This document shows, in pieces, positions 1 to 6,899 of a DNA stretch of 32,370 nt (positions are counted from its first letter, which is position 1; every line of letters begins with the position of its first letter). A program made the translations under genes and the position numbers. The stretch spans positions 1 through 32,370 of the forward strand of contig CAOKWI010000052.1 in NCBI GenBank assembly GCA_948473115.1, in the 5' to 3' direction. The stretch comes from an uncultured Lachnospiraceae bacterium (GTDB lineage: Bacteria; Bacillota; Clostridia; Lachnospirales; Lachnospiraceae). The notes beneath the pieces are model-generated. The model did not search any database, was not told where the DNA came from, and saw only the letters and a list, made by a program, of their open reading frames with translations.

Positions 1-261
1 CTGTCAAATTTAGACCAATGGCTTTTTGTAGCAGTTAATACAGCTAAATCAATCATTGACAATACGAGTAAAAATAATTTAGGCGATGTGATGAAGTGAT
101 CCGAGTACAACAATACCAGTCAAATTCAGCATGAGCTTGATATTATACAAGGTAAATTTGAGCGAGAGGGTTTTTCCCAACGATATAGTCCTGATTACCT
201 TTATCTTTGCTCTTTAGTGGCTAATTTCCCTAATCAAGAGCTTTCAGTATTTGTTCATTAG
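1..261 (+). pseudogene. AT-rich gene remnant cut by the window edge, with an internal stop
   Basis: Reading frame 1 is open from the first base and gives protein-like sequence ending in NNLGDVMK at a TGA (97-99). It then continues in the same frame for 53 codons, including a stretch reading RYSPDYLYLCSLVANF, to a TAG at 259-261. No start codon follows the TGA in that frame, so this looks like one decayed gene with a nonsense change, or the fused ends of two. Codons are strongly AT-rich, unlike the rest of the window, which suggests transfer from an AT-rich donor. I do not recognise the family. The 5' part lies outside the window, so an intact gene ending at 99 followed by a fragment is also possible. 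Confidence 0.4.
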
Positions 262-330
262 GAATTTGTACAGTTTTTCTAGAACATCTGTGCAATTAAA
301 AAAGTACAATTCACATTATCGGATAGAATT

Positions 331-474
331 TTATTTTATATGTGTTGGCCTTTCGTTCATGTGTATGTATTGAATCCAATCTGTAAAATATGTATTTACT
401 GCATCTGCAAAAACTTTTGTTAAATTACTTCCTTCTTGTTCTACAATTTCTGCTTCCTCAAATTCATCATCTCC
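331..474 (-). pseudogene. AT-rich 3' gene remnant, opposite strand
   Basis: On the minus strand the frame ending in TAA at 331-333 gives acidic, plausible C-terminal protein sequence (DDEFEEAEIVEQEGSNL, then a tail ending TDWIQYIHMNERPTHIK). There is no start codon with a ribosome site. The frame stays open to 537, but base composition changes sharply near 475, where GC-rich sequence begins. I read this as the 3' end of a gene left at the edge of an AT-rich insertion. It converges on the remnant ending at 261. The family is not recognised; that it is coding is inferred from its amino-acid composition. Confidence 0.35.
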
Positions 475-904
475 GGTGGATCCTGTCCCTGTATTATGAC
501 CTGACGGAGAACAGGGAGAAGGCGCTTTGCTCCCTGCTTACGCTTTTGAAGCATAAGAAGAATAAAATACAGACGGAATTGCGGAAACGCCGCTGATCCA
601 TCAGTTCCCCAATGTCCCCATTGGGGAACTGATGGAAGTGCCGGAGACGAAAGTGATGCTGACACAGATGATCCTCAATCCGGAACAGCTGCCGGGGAGC
701 ATGCGGGGGATGGCATTGAGACAGGTGACGACAGGCATGGGAACAACGCCGAAATGGCATCCCGGTTTGACCGGTTGGACGAGATGCTGGACAGGCTGCA
801 GAGTAGGGGAATGGATGCAGCCGTTTGTTACATTTTCTCCGCGTCTGGTGTAGAATCGTGCCTGTGCACGCTAAATCTACCTCCATTATCATCCGATAAT
901 ATAG
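475..904. other. GC-rich stretch with broken coding fragments, no confident gene
   Basis: After the composition change near 475, the plus strand has an open stretch that stops at TGA 594-596 and encodes a basic tail (residues such as SLYYDLTENREKALCSLLTLL). It looks like the 3' end of a truncated gene. Two further overlapping plus frames run 632-853 and 550-948. The first begins plausibly (PETKVMLTQMILNPEQLPG) but ends in an unlikely Trp/Cys-rich tail. The second contains ASRFDRLDEMLDRLQSRGMD. A gene broken by a frameshift between these two frames is possible. No ribosome site or family match supports an intact gene. Confidence 0.3.
598..635. repeat. Perfect 17-bp inverted repeat with 4-nt loop
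   Basis: CCATCAGTTCCCCAATG (598-614) is an exact reverse complement of 619-635, with loop TCCC. It starts two bases after the stop codon at 594-596. No T-run follows on either strand, so it is not a classical intrinsic terminator. It may be a DNA hairpin or an mRNA 3'-end stabiliser. Confidence 0.8.
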
Positions 905-906
905 AT

Positions 907-1008
907 AATGAAATTCGCTTGCTTGCAAGGGCGAATTTCACGTTCTAATAAGCAGCTCTGCTGCGAGTGAAGATAATGAAATTCGCTTGCTTGCAAGGAT
1001 GAATTTCA
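907..1008. repeat. Two copies of a 30-bp hairpin repeat
   Basis: The sequence GAAATTCGCTTGCTTGCAAG followed by GGCGAATTTC occurs near 910-938. A near-identical copy (one arm GATGAATTTC) lies near 977-1007. Each copy folds on itself: GAAATTCG pairs with CGAATTTC, and CTTGC pairs with GCAAG around a two-base loop. Between the copies lies AGCAGCTCTGCTGCG, also self-complementary. The copies abut the tandem repeat starting at 1018. Confidence 0.75.
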
Positions 1009-1017
1009 AGGTCTGAC

Positions 1018-1126
1018 GAACAGCTGCGTTGTGGGTGAGGAAAAAGGTTTCACGAACAGCTGCGTTGTGGGTGGGGAAAAAGGTTTCACGAACAGTCGCA
1101 CTGTGGGTGAGGAAGAAAGGTTTCAC
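1018..1126. repeat. 36-bp tandem repeat, three copies
   Basis: The copies are 1018-1053, 1054-1089 and 1090-1126 (the third is 37 bp and more diverged). A partial fourth copy starts at 1127. The unit begins GAACAGCTGCGTTGTGGGTG and ends GGTTTCAC. The first two copies differ at one base. The array ends about 15 bases before the ribosome site of the next gene, so it lies in that gene's leader. It stays open in the frame of the gene, so a longer N-terminus cannot be fully excluded. Confidence 0.85.
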
Positions 1127-1154
1127 AAACAGCTTCAGGGTAGGAGGCGGAATG

Positions 1155-2003
1155 ATGAATGCGATGATATCAGGCTATACAGAAAACGGTGTGAACCCGG
1201 TTCAGGCATATCATGATAACCGGTTTAGTGGGATGGAAAATACGGCGGCAACCTTTGCCCAGACGATGCAGAGGCGCGGGGCGGAGGGTACGGCAGTGCA
1301 GGGCATGTGTTCTCCCCAGGAGATGACCATGGGGGAATACAAGCAGTATATTGCCCAAAAGATCCGGCAGATCCCTGTTCATCCCAGCCGCAGGAATGAA
1401 TATGTTTCCGTGACCATTTCAGAGGAAGGTTATATGGCCATGAAAAATGACCCGGAGTACGAGGCCTGGGTGTTGAACGACCTGCGGTCCGCATGGTCCC
1501 AGCCTGGTTTCTATTTCGGGAGCAGCGATAAAGTGTACACCAATATCCATTACGGGGCGACGAAGGAGGAGTGCCATTCGGATACCTGGACGGTTCCCTC
1601 CAGAAATGCCAGTGACCGCGCCAGGGAGCGGCGGGAGGAAAACAGGCGCAGGCTGGAGAAGCGGATCAAGAAGCAGAAGTTGCAGAAGCAGCTTCGGGAA
1701 ATCGCGTTTCAGCGTCAGCGGCGTCAGAGGGCGCTGGTAAAAAAGCTGATCCAGCACAGGCAGGAAATCGAGAAGGAAAACCGCCAGCGATGGAAAAAGA
1801 CGACGCTTAAGGATAAGCCCGATGGCTCCAGGGTACTGGAAACCATAACAAAGAAAAAGACCATTGAGAAGATCACGGAGCGGGATGTCATCCGTGTGGA
1901 GGAAGTACTGCGGGAAATGGAACTCCAGCAGGAGATGATAAACCAGAGATTTTTTGAGGATGGGAATTTCTACGGATTCCAGATATGGATGATGAACGGC
2001 TGA
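1155..2003 (+). CDS. Hypothetical protein with long charged coiled-coil
   Basis: The product is 282 residues and its function is unknown. I do not recognise a named domain. The first ~140 residues contain a compact segment with HPSRRNEYVSVTISEEGY followed by AMKNDPEYEAWVL, a motif style I associate with lineage-specific Lachnospiraceae proteins. Residues ~150-215 are very rich in Arg, Lys, Glu and Gln with heptad-like spacing (RARERREENRRRLEKRIKKQ), a likely long coiled coil. No signal peptide or membrane segment is seen, so it is probably cytoplasmic. AGGAGG at 1142-1147 sits 7 nt before ATG 1155; ATG 1152 is an alternative only 4 nt away. It is convergent with the next gene, also of unknown function, and the two may be related in role. 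Confidence 0.8.
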   Translation: MNAMISGYTENGVNPVQAYHDNRFSGMENTAATFAQTMQRRGAEGTAVQGMCSPQEMTMGEYKQYIAQKIRQIPVHPSRRNEYVSVTISEEGYMAMKNDPEYEAWVLNDLRSAWSQPGFYFGSSDKVYTNIHYGATKEECHSDTWTVPSRNASDRARERREENRRRLEKRIKKQKLQKQLREIAFQRQRRQRALVKKLIQHRQEIEKENRQRWKKTTLKDKPDGSRVLETITKKKTIEKITERDVIRVEEVLREMELQQEMINQRFFEDGNFYGFQIWMMNG

Positions 2004-2072
2004 GACAGGGGGAAGGCTGGTGAAAGAGTTTCCTGATCCGGGGACGGAAGCAGGAATCCCAAAGCAAGAAAT

Positions 2073-2126
2073 CAAAAAAGGAGTTGCTGCTCCGGCAGAT
2101 GGGTCTGCCTTTGCCGCAACTCCTTT
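2073..2126 (-). terminator. Rho-independent terminator of the 2164-3267 gene
   Basis: AAAGGAGTTGC (2077-2087) pairs with GCAACTCCTTT (2116-2126). A nested stem GGCAGA (2094-2099) pairs with TCTGCC (2104-2109). Read on the minus strand the stem is followed by a run of Ts (complement of 2073-2078). It lies about 38 nt after the minus-strand stop codon. Confidence 0.75.
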
Positions 2127-2163
2127 GAATCATAGAAGACACGCGAAGTGTGGATTCCATTGT

Positions 2164-3267
2164 TTAGCTGATCCCAAGCCATCTGGCAAACCGCGTCTGC
2201 GCTTCCGCAAACCATTCCATTCCCAGGCTTCCCTGTGAATGTAGGCTGTCAAAGAAGGAAGTGATATCCGTATAATTTACATTGCCGTATACGGAAGGGA
2301 GTGTTGTTTCGTCCATGGTCTTTTTCCAGGACTGGTATTCCGCGGCAGCTTCTTCGTAATAGTTAAGCCTTTTCCCCTGATATACCGTTCCGGAGGGACT
2401 GCTCAACTTATCCTGGATGCGCCTTTGCAGATCCATGAATTTTCTGCCCCAGCCTGTTTCGCCTTTCACAATCCGCTGGTTTAATTCCTGTAGTTCCCTG
2501 TACAGGTCGGGCGCTTTTTCTTTCAAAAGGTCACTCTCATGTACAAAATCGTCAGGAGCGCCAACCATAGGCCCTTTTTCAATGTGGTAGGTTACCCTGC
2601 CGTTTTCAGAAACGGTTCCGTTCATGCCGTATTTCGCAATGGTTTCCATGGCGGAAATAAAGTCTGCTGCATGCTGGTCATCCAGATAATTTTCCGCCAG
2701 GTATCTGGCCTCCTCCAGACCAAAGGAGATGGCATCCCTGCGCTGCTCCTCCGTCATCCCTGACACGTCATGGGGCAGCAGATAGTTTTTGATGATGCCG
2801 TTGGCGGCCTTCACGATAGATTCCGGGGCATTTTCCAGGCTGTCATAGAGCGCCCTGTTGGTCTGGATATTAGGAATGATCAGCCGGTGCGTATTCTCCA
2901 GATGGACAATGTTCTGTTCCATCAGCGCCTGTTTCCTGGCCTGCTCGGCCTGGTATTCTTCCGTCTGCTCCCAGCTTCTGCTTTTGGCCTGCTCCCGTAT
3001 GCTCTGGGCAAGGGCGTCCAGGCCGTCCCCGGAAAACTCCACAATGACATTTTCGCCGTACTGGCCGGAAATCTCCTTCATTGCCTGTAATGCTTCCTCT
3101 TTGGACATGGGATCCATGATCTGGCGGCCCTCTTCATCCGTGGTCTTAAATTCATATTTGACCAGGGTATCCTTTGGCACAATTGCGCCTCCGCCGGAGC
3201 CGTAGCTTTTCAGCTGTTCCGTCCCCGCATAAAACTGGCTGTAGTCTCCTGCTATATTCATTGACAT
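2164..3267 (-). CDS. Hypothetical protein, 367 residues
   Basis: The function is unknown and I do not recognise a domain. The product is soluble, with no signal peptide or membrane span. The N-terminus (MSMNIAGDYSQFYAGTEQLK) is Gly/Ser/Tyr-rich. It is followed by a helical region rich in Glu and Gln around residues 60-120 (EQAKSRSWEQTEEYQAEQAR) and then by mostly helical sequence. It has a good start: AGGAGG lies 8 nt before ATG 3267, and a second Met two codons later is less likely. It ends close to the convergent gene at 1155-2003, with its own terminator between them. The pairing of two unknown genes beside decayed DNA suggests an accessory region, but codon use here resembles the rest of the chromosome. 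Confidence 0.85.
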   Translation of the reverse strand: MSMNIAGDYSQFYAGTEQLKSYGSGGGAIVPKDTLVKYEFKTTDEEGRQIMDPMSKEEALQAMKEISGQYGENVIVEFSGDGLDALAQSIREQAKSRSWEQTEEYQAEQARKQALMEQNIVHLENTHRLIIPNIQTNRALYDSLENAPESIVKAANGIIKNYLLPHDVSGMTEEQRRDAISFGLEEARYLAENYLDDQHAADFISAMETIAKYGMNGTVSENGRVTYHIEKGPMVGAPDDFVHESDLLKEKAPDLYRELQELNQRIVKGETGWGRKFMDLQRRIQDKLSSPSGTVYQGKRLNYYEEAAAEYQSWKKTMDETTLPSVYGNVNYTDITSFFDSLHSQGSLGMEWFAEAQTRFARWLGIS

Positions 3268-3357
3268 AATGCTATCCTCCTTGATATTGTCTGAAAATCC
3301 TTTGAGATATTATCGTCATTTTCCCTGGATTTTTTAGGAAAATGTAACGAAATCCCC

Positions 3358-3423
3358 TGGAGTGGACAGTAACAGGAATCGGAAGGATTGTAGCAGTTCA
3401 GCTATACGGCATCGCGAAGTCAA
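3358..3423. repeat. Dispersed intergenic repeat, copy 1
   Basis: Positions 3390-3423 match 16796-16829 at 31 of 34 bases (GTARCAGTTCAGCYATACGG and onward). The preceding TGGAGTGGACAGTAAC (3358-3373) matches 12534-12549 with one mismatch. These sites lie only between genes, so they appear to belong to a small non-coding repeat family. Confidence 0.7.
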
Positions 3424-3524
3424 AATTGCTTTCTTGTGCAATTAATTTTGTTTCGCCCTTTCATGAAATATGGTAGAATACAGGATAGGACACAGGATAG
3501 GACACAGACAGAACGGAGTGCAAA

Positions 3525-3929
3525 ATGGAGAAAGCATTATACGCGGTGGTGGAGATCATCGCCAAGATACACAGTTACCTACTGAAGTTAAATGACGCAT
3601 ATGAGTACGATTTTACGGACAAGGAACTGCATTTCCTGATTATCGGGGCGTTGGGTCTGGCCATGATCTTTGTGGTACACCCCATATTCAAATGGCTGGT
3701 AAAAACAGATCACATTATGGTGATCAGCTGGATTTATGTGTTTACCCTGATCATTGTCATCACTTTCGCAATTGAGATCGGACAGCGAGTCACCCATACG
3801 GGTGTCATGGAATTTGCCGATATCATGTTCGGGGTGGTGGGATTTATTTTCATGTTCCTGGTCTTTTCCGTGATACGGGGGATCTACCATATTATCCGGC
3901 GGCTTGTGGACAGGCATTATGACGGATAG
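3525..3929 (+). CDS. Small membrane protein, three to four TM helices
   Basis: The product is 134 residues. After a short N-terminal helix there are three clear hydrophobic stretches, roughly residues 36-56 (FLIIGALGLAMIFVVHPIF), 65-88 (IMVISWIYVFTLIIVITFAI) and 99-121 (ADIMFGVVGFIFMFLVFSVI). The segment EIGQRVTHTGVMEFADIMFG resembles the GQ...D...G pattern of VanZ-like proteins, but the match is weak and I do not assign the family. GGAGTG precedes the ATG by 5 nt. Upstream is a 12-bp direct duplication (ACAGGATAGGAC) near 3480-3505. It is followed after 82 bp by the rhamnosidase gene and may share its transcript. The role is unknown. Confidence 0.8.
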   Translation: MEKALYAVVEIIAKIHSYLLKLNDAYEYDFTDKELHFLIIGALGLAMIFVVHPIFKWLVKTDHIMVISWIYVFTLIIVITFAIEIGQRVTHTGVMEFADIMFGVVGFIFMFLVFSVIRGIYHIIRRLVDRHYDG

Positions 3930-4018
3930 AAGGACAGGCATCATGCTGCATAAAGAGGAAAGCAACGGGGAAGGTATCTAAGTATTCTGACAGATAGGAG
4001 GACAGGCCATTATGCTGC
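3907..4018 (+). repeat. Repeated translation-start segment ahead of the rhamnosidase gene
   Basis: GGACAGGCnTnATG-like segments occur three times: near 3908-3922 (inside the end of the previous gene), 3932-3945 and 4001-4014. The last two are longer duplicates: GATAGAAGGACAGGCATCAT versus GATAGGAGGACAGGCCATTA, then ATGCTGC in both. The middle copy opens a 12-codon reading frame (3943-3981, MLHKEESNGEGI). It may be a vestigial start or a leader peptide upstream of the true start at 4012. Confidence 0.6.
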
Positions 4019-6804
4019 GGATAGAGAGGATCACGGTTGATTATACAGAGAATCCGGAAGGCATTGCCGGAACGCCGGGCTTTTCCTGGATTCTGGCTTC
4101 TGACAGACGGAATACCGTACAAGATTTTTATCATCTGGAAATAGCACTGGATCGGGAATTTACCCAAAAGGTCTATGAGAGGGAAGAAAAGACGGAAAAG
4201 TCCATCCACCACCGGTATCAGGACTTTTCCATGCAGTCCCTGACCCGCTATTACTGGCGGGTGGAGATTTCGGATAACCATGGGGAGAAAAGCGGATTCT
4301 GTGCCCCCGGCAGCTTTGTCACGGGATTGATGGAGCCGGGAGAGTGGAAAGCGGAGTTTGTCTCGGCGGAAACGGAGGCGGATAGAGACAATTCCAAGGG
4401 AACTTACCTCAGAAAGCAGTTTGCGAAGAAGGGAAAGGTCAGGGAGGCCTATGTCTGCGCCACAGCCCTGGGGCTGTACCAGCTGTACCTGAACGGCCGG
4501 CGGGTGGGGCAGGATGAGATGACACCGGGCTGGACCTCCTACCATAAGCATCTCTGTTACCAGGTCTATGACGTGACAGGGCAGCTGCGGGAGCCTGGCA
4601 CGGAGTGCTGTATCGGCGCGCTCGTGGGGGCGGGCTATTACAAGGGAGAGATGGGATTCCTGCATCTGCGGAATTATTATGGGAACAGGACGGGTTTTCT
4701 CTGCCAGCTTCGGATTGTCTACGAGGATGGCAGCAGGGAGGAGGTCTGTACGGATGAAAGCTGGCAGGGGAAGGATTCCCCCATACTTTTTTCCGAGATT
4801 TACGACGGGGAGATTTATGATGCCCGGCTGGAGACGGAGGGCTGGTGCAGCCCCGGCTCAATGGAAGGGAATGGCAGCAGCCCTGATGCCGCAGGCCGGG
4901 TCAATATGGCGGAGCGTGGTTCAGGATTCCGTAACGGAAGTCCCGGCGTTGCAGACCCTTTGGATTCGACCGTCGATCCCTGGCGGGACGTTTCCGTCAT
5001 CCCCTTTGACAAAAGCGTGCTCACATCCCAGTCCGGGGGAAAGGTGGGCCGCATGGAGGAATTTCCGGCGCAGCGGATCTTTGCCACACCCAAAGGGGAA
5101 CTGGTGGCGGACTTCGGGCAGAATATGGCCGGATGGGTCACCGGCGTGCTCCACAATACGAAAGCGGGGGACAGGCTGGAGCTGAGGTGCTTTGAGACGC
5201 TTGATAAGGACGGAAACGTATACACGGAGAACCTGCGGGCGGCGAAGGCAGCCTTTGTCTATTACTGCAGGGGCGGGGAAAGGGAGGAATACTGTCCCCA
5301 TTTTACCTATATGGGATTCCGGTATGTGTATATCGCAGCGTCGCCCTGCGAGATGAGGGCGGAGGATCTGAAAGCCTGTGCCCTGTATTCCCGGATGGAG
5401 CAGACAGGATATTTCCACTGCTCCAATACGGATCTGAACCGGCTTTGGTCCAATATCACATGGGGGTTGAAGAGCAATTTCCTGGATATTCCCACTGACT
5501 GCCCCCAGAGGGACGAGCGGCTGGGGTGGACGGGGGACGCCCAGATCTTCTGCAGGACGGCGAGTTATATCATGAACACGTATCTCTTTTTTGGAAAGTG
5601 GCTGAAGGATGTGGCGGCGGACCAGACCCCGGAGGGCGGGGTGCCCCATATCGTGCCGGACATTGTCACGCCCTATATCGGAAAGGTGCATGACTGGCTT
5701 TTGAGCCAGGGAACCCACTCGGCGGCAGGCTGGGCGGATGTGGCGGTGCTGAATCCCTGGAATCTCTATCTCACCTTTGGGGATGAACAGATTTTGAGGG
5801 ATCAGTATGAGAGCATGAAGGCATGGATCCGCTTCATGGAATCCCATGGGGATGGGGTTACCTGGGATTATCGGCTGCAGTTTGGGGACTGGGTGGCGCT
5901 GGACGCGGAGGAAGGAAGCTATTATGGCGCTACCCCTACGGATCTGACCTGTGCCGCATACTATGCCTATTCCACAGGTATTTTTGCCAGAATTGCCGGA
6001 ATCCTGGGTGTGGAGGAGGATGCCGCCTATTTTGGCGCACTGGCGGAACAGGCCAGGAAGGGCTTCGGGGAAAGATATTTTGATCCGGAGACAAAGGGGA
6101 TGCGGGTGCAGACCCAGACGGCCCATATCATCGCTTTATATTTTGATCTGACACCGGAGGAATACAGAACCCAGACAGTAAAGGAACTGCTTGACCTGTT
6201 GGCGGCGGAGGACGGTCATCTGGTGACGGGTTTTTTGGGAACGCCCTATTTTACCCATGTGCTCAGCGGGAACGGCCACCTGAAGGAGGCTTACGACCTG
6301 CTTTTGAAGGAGGACTTTCCCTCATGGCTGTACCAGGTAAAGCAGGGAGCCACCACTGTCTGGGAGCACTGGGACGGGATGCGGCCTGACGGAAGCATGT
6401 GGAGCCCCGATATGAATTCCTTCAACCATTACGCCTATGGCGCTGTGGGCGAGTGGATGGTGAGGGTGATGGCAGGGCTGGAGCTCCGGGAAAGGGAACC
6501 GGGCTACCACAGGACGCTTCTGTATCCCCGGCCGGGAGGCGGCCTGGCCTCCGTGACAGGTCGGTATGAGTCCCGGTACGGTACGGTGGGATGTGGCTGG
6601 AAGCTGGCCGGGAACAGGCTGGAGGTCAGCTGTCAGATTCCGGCAAACACCAGGGCGGATATCCGCCTTGACCATGTGGTTTCCGTTGCAGATTTTGACG
6701 GAATGGAGTATCATGTGGATGAGAAGGGGACTTTGACGGCGGAGACAGGCTCCGGGCAGTATAGGATATGTGTCCTGCTGGATGATGATGCAGGGGACGC
6801 CTGA
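4012..6804 (+). CDS. GH78 alpha-L-rhamnosidase
   Basis: The enzyme hydrolyses terminal alpha-L-rhamnose from plant polysaccharides or glycosides. At 930 residues it is normal for bacterial GH78. The order fits the family: an N-terminal fibronectin-like domain (~1-105), a rhamnosidase N domain with LGLYQLYLNGRRVG (~152-165), a concanavalin-like domain with VADFGQNMAGWVTG (~365-378), the (alpha/alpha)6 catalytic barrel (~460-800), and a C-terminal beta domain. Family-typical catalytic segments are DCPQRDERLGWTGDAQIF (~497-514) and TTVWEHWDG (~781-789), whose acidic residues correspond to the proposed general acid and base. There is no signal peptide, so it is probably cytoplasmic and acts on imported sugars. 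A Gly/Ser/Asn-rich insert of ~45 residues (279-323) splits the N-terminal half and is unusual. AGGAGG lies ~8 nt before ATG 4012. Confidence 0.93.
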   Translation: MLRIERITVDYTENPEGIAGTPGFSWILASDRRNTVQDFYHLEIALDREFTQKVYEREEKTEKSIHHRYQDFSMQSLTRYYWRVEISDNHGEKSGFCAPGSFVTGLMEPGEWKAEFVSAETEADRDNSKGTYLRKQFAKKGKVREAYVCATALGLYQLYLNGRRVGQDEMTPGWTSYHKHLCYQVYDVTGQLREPGTECCIGALVGAGYYKGEMGFLHLRNYYGNRTGFLCQLRIVYEDGSREEVCTDESWQGKDSPILFSEIYDGEIYDARLETEGWCSPGSMEGNGSSPDAAGRVNMAERGSGFRNGSPGVADPLDSTVDPWRDVSVIPFDKSVLTSQSGGKVGRMEEFPAQRIFATPKGELVADFGQNMAGWVTGVLHNTKAGDRLELRCFETLDKDGNVYTENLRAAKAAFVYYCRGGEREEYCPHFTYMGFRYVYIAASPCEMRAEDLKACALYSRMEQTGYFHCSNTDLNRLWSNITWGLKSNFLDIPTDCPQRDERLGWTGDAQIFCRTASYIMNTYLFFGKWLKDVAADQTPEGGVPHIVPDIVTPYIGKVHDWLLSQGTHSAAGWADVAVLNPWNLYLTFGDEQILRDQYESMKAWIRFMESHGDGVTWDYRLQFGDWVALDAEEGSYYGATPTDLTCAAYYAYSTGIFARIAGILGVEEDAAYFGALAEQARKGFGERYFDPETKGMRVQTQTAHIIALYFDLTPEEYRTQTVKELLDLLAAEDGHLVTGFLGTPYFTHVLSGNGHLKEAYDLLLKEDFPSWLYQVKQGATTVWEHWDGMRPDGSMWSPDMNSFNHYAYGAVGEWMVRVMAGLELREREPGYHRTLLYPRPGGGLASVTGRYESRYGTVGCGWKLAGNRLEVSCQIPANTRADIRLDHVVSVADFDGMEYHVDEKGTLTAETGSGQYRICVLLDDDAGDA

Positions 6805-6821
6805 AAAGGAAATTGTCACAC

Positions 6822-6883
6822 GGCGATTTGTGCCTGCGCGCTGCCTGTCACAGAATCGCCCTACACACCCTCGCGGGCAGCGC
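6822..6883 (+). promoter_or_regulatory. Possible pseudoknot in the leader of the NYN gene
   Basis: GGCGATT (6822-6828) can pair with AATCGCC (6854-6860), and GCGCTGCC (6838-6845) with GGCAGCGC (6876-6883). The two stems interlock, which would make an H-type pseudoknot ending 6 nt before the ribosome site of the next gene. The pairing is seen in the sequence; folding and function are inference. Confidence 0.35.
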
Positions 6884-6899
6884 AGAAATGAGGAATGAA

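Noticed and set aside
494..928. 144-residue open frame on the minus strand
   Set aside because: It is rich in His, Arg, Cys and Pro without a ribosome site. It overlaps a hairpin and other frames, and looks like a shadow.
907..1126. CRISPR array
   Set aside because: Repeats are contiguous with no unique spacers, and there are no cas genes.
1419..2075. Long minus-strand frame opposite the coiled-coil gene
   Set aside because: Leu/Pro/His-rich composition, typical of the antisense of a charged coding region; no ribosome site.
4921..6126. 401-residue minus-strand frame inside GH78
   Set aside because: Antisense shadow of a clear GH78 gene, with no conserved motif.
6813..6899. N-terminal extension of the NYN protein from an upstream start
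   Set aside because: The encoded residues do not look like protein of this family, and the ribosome site favours ATG 6900.
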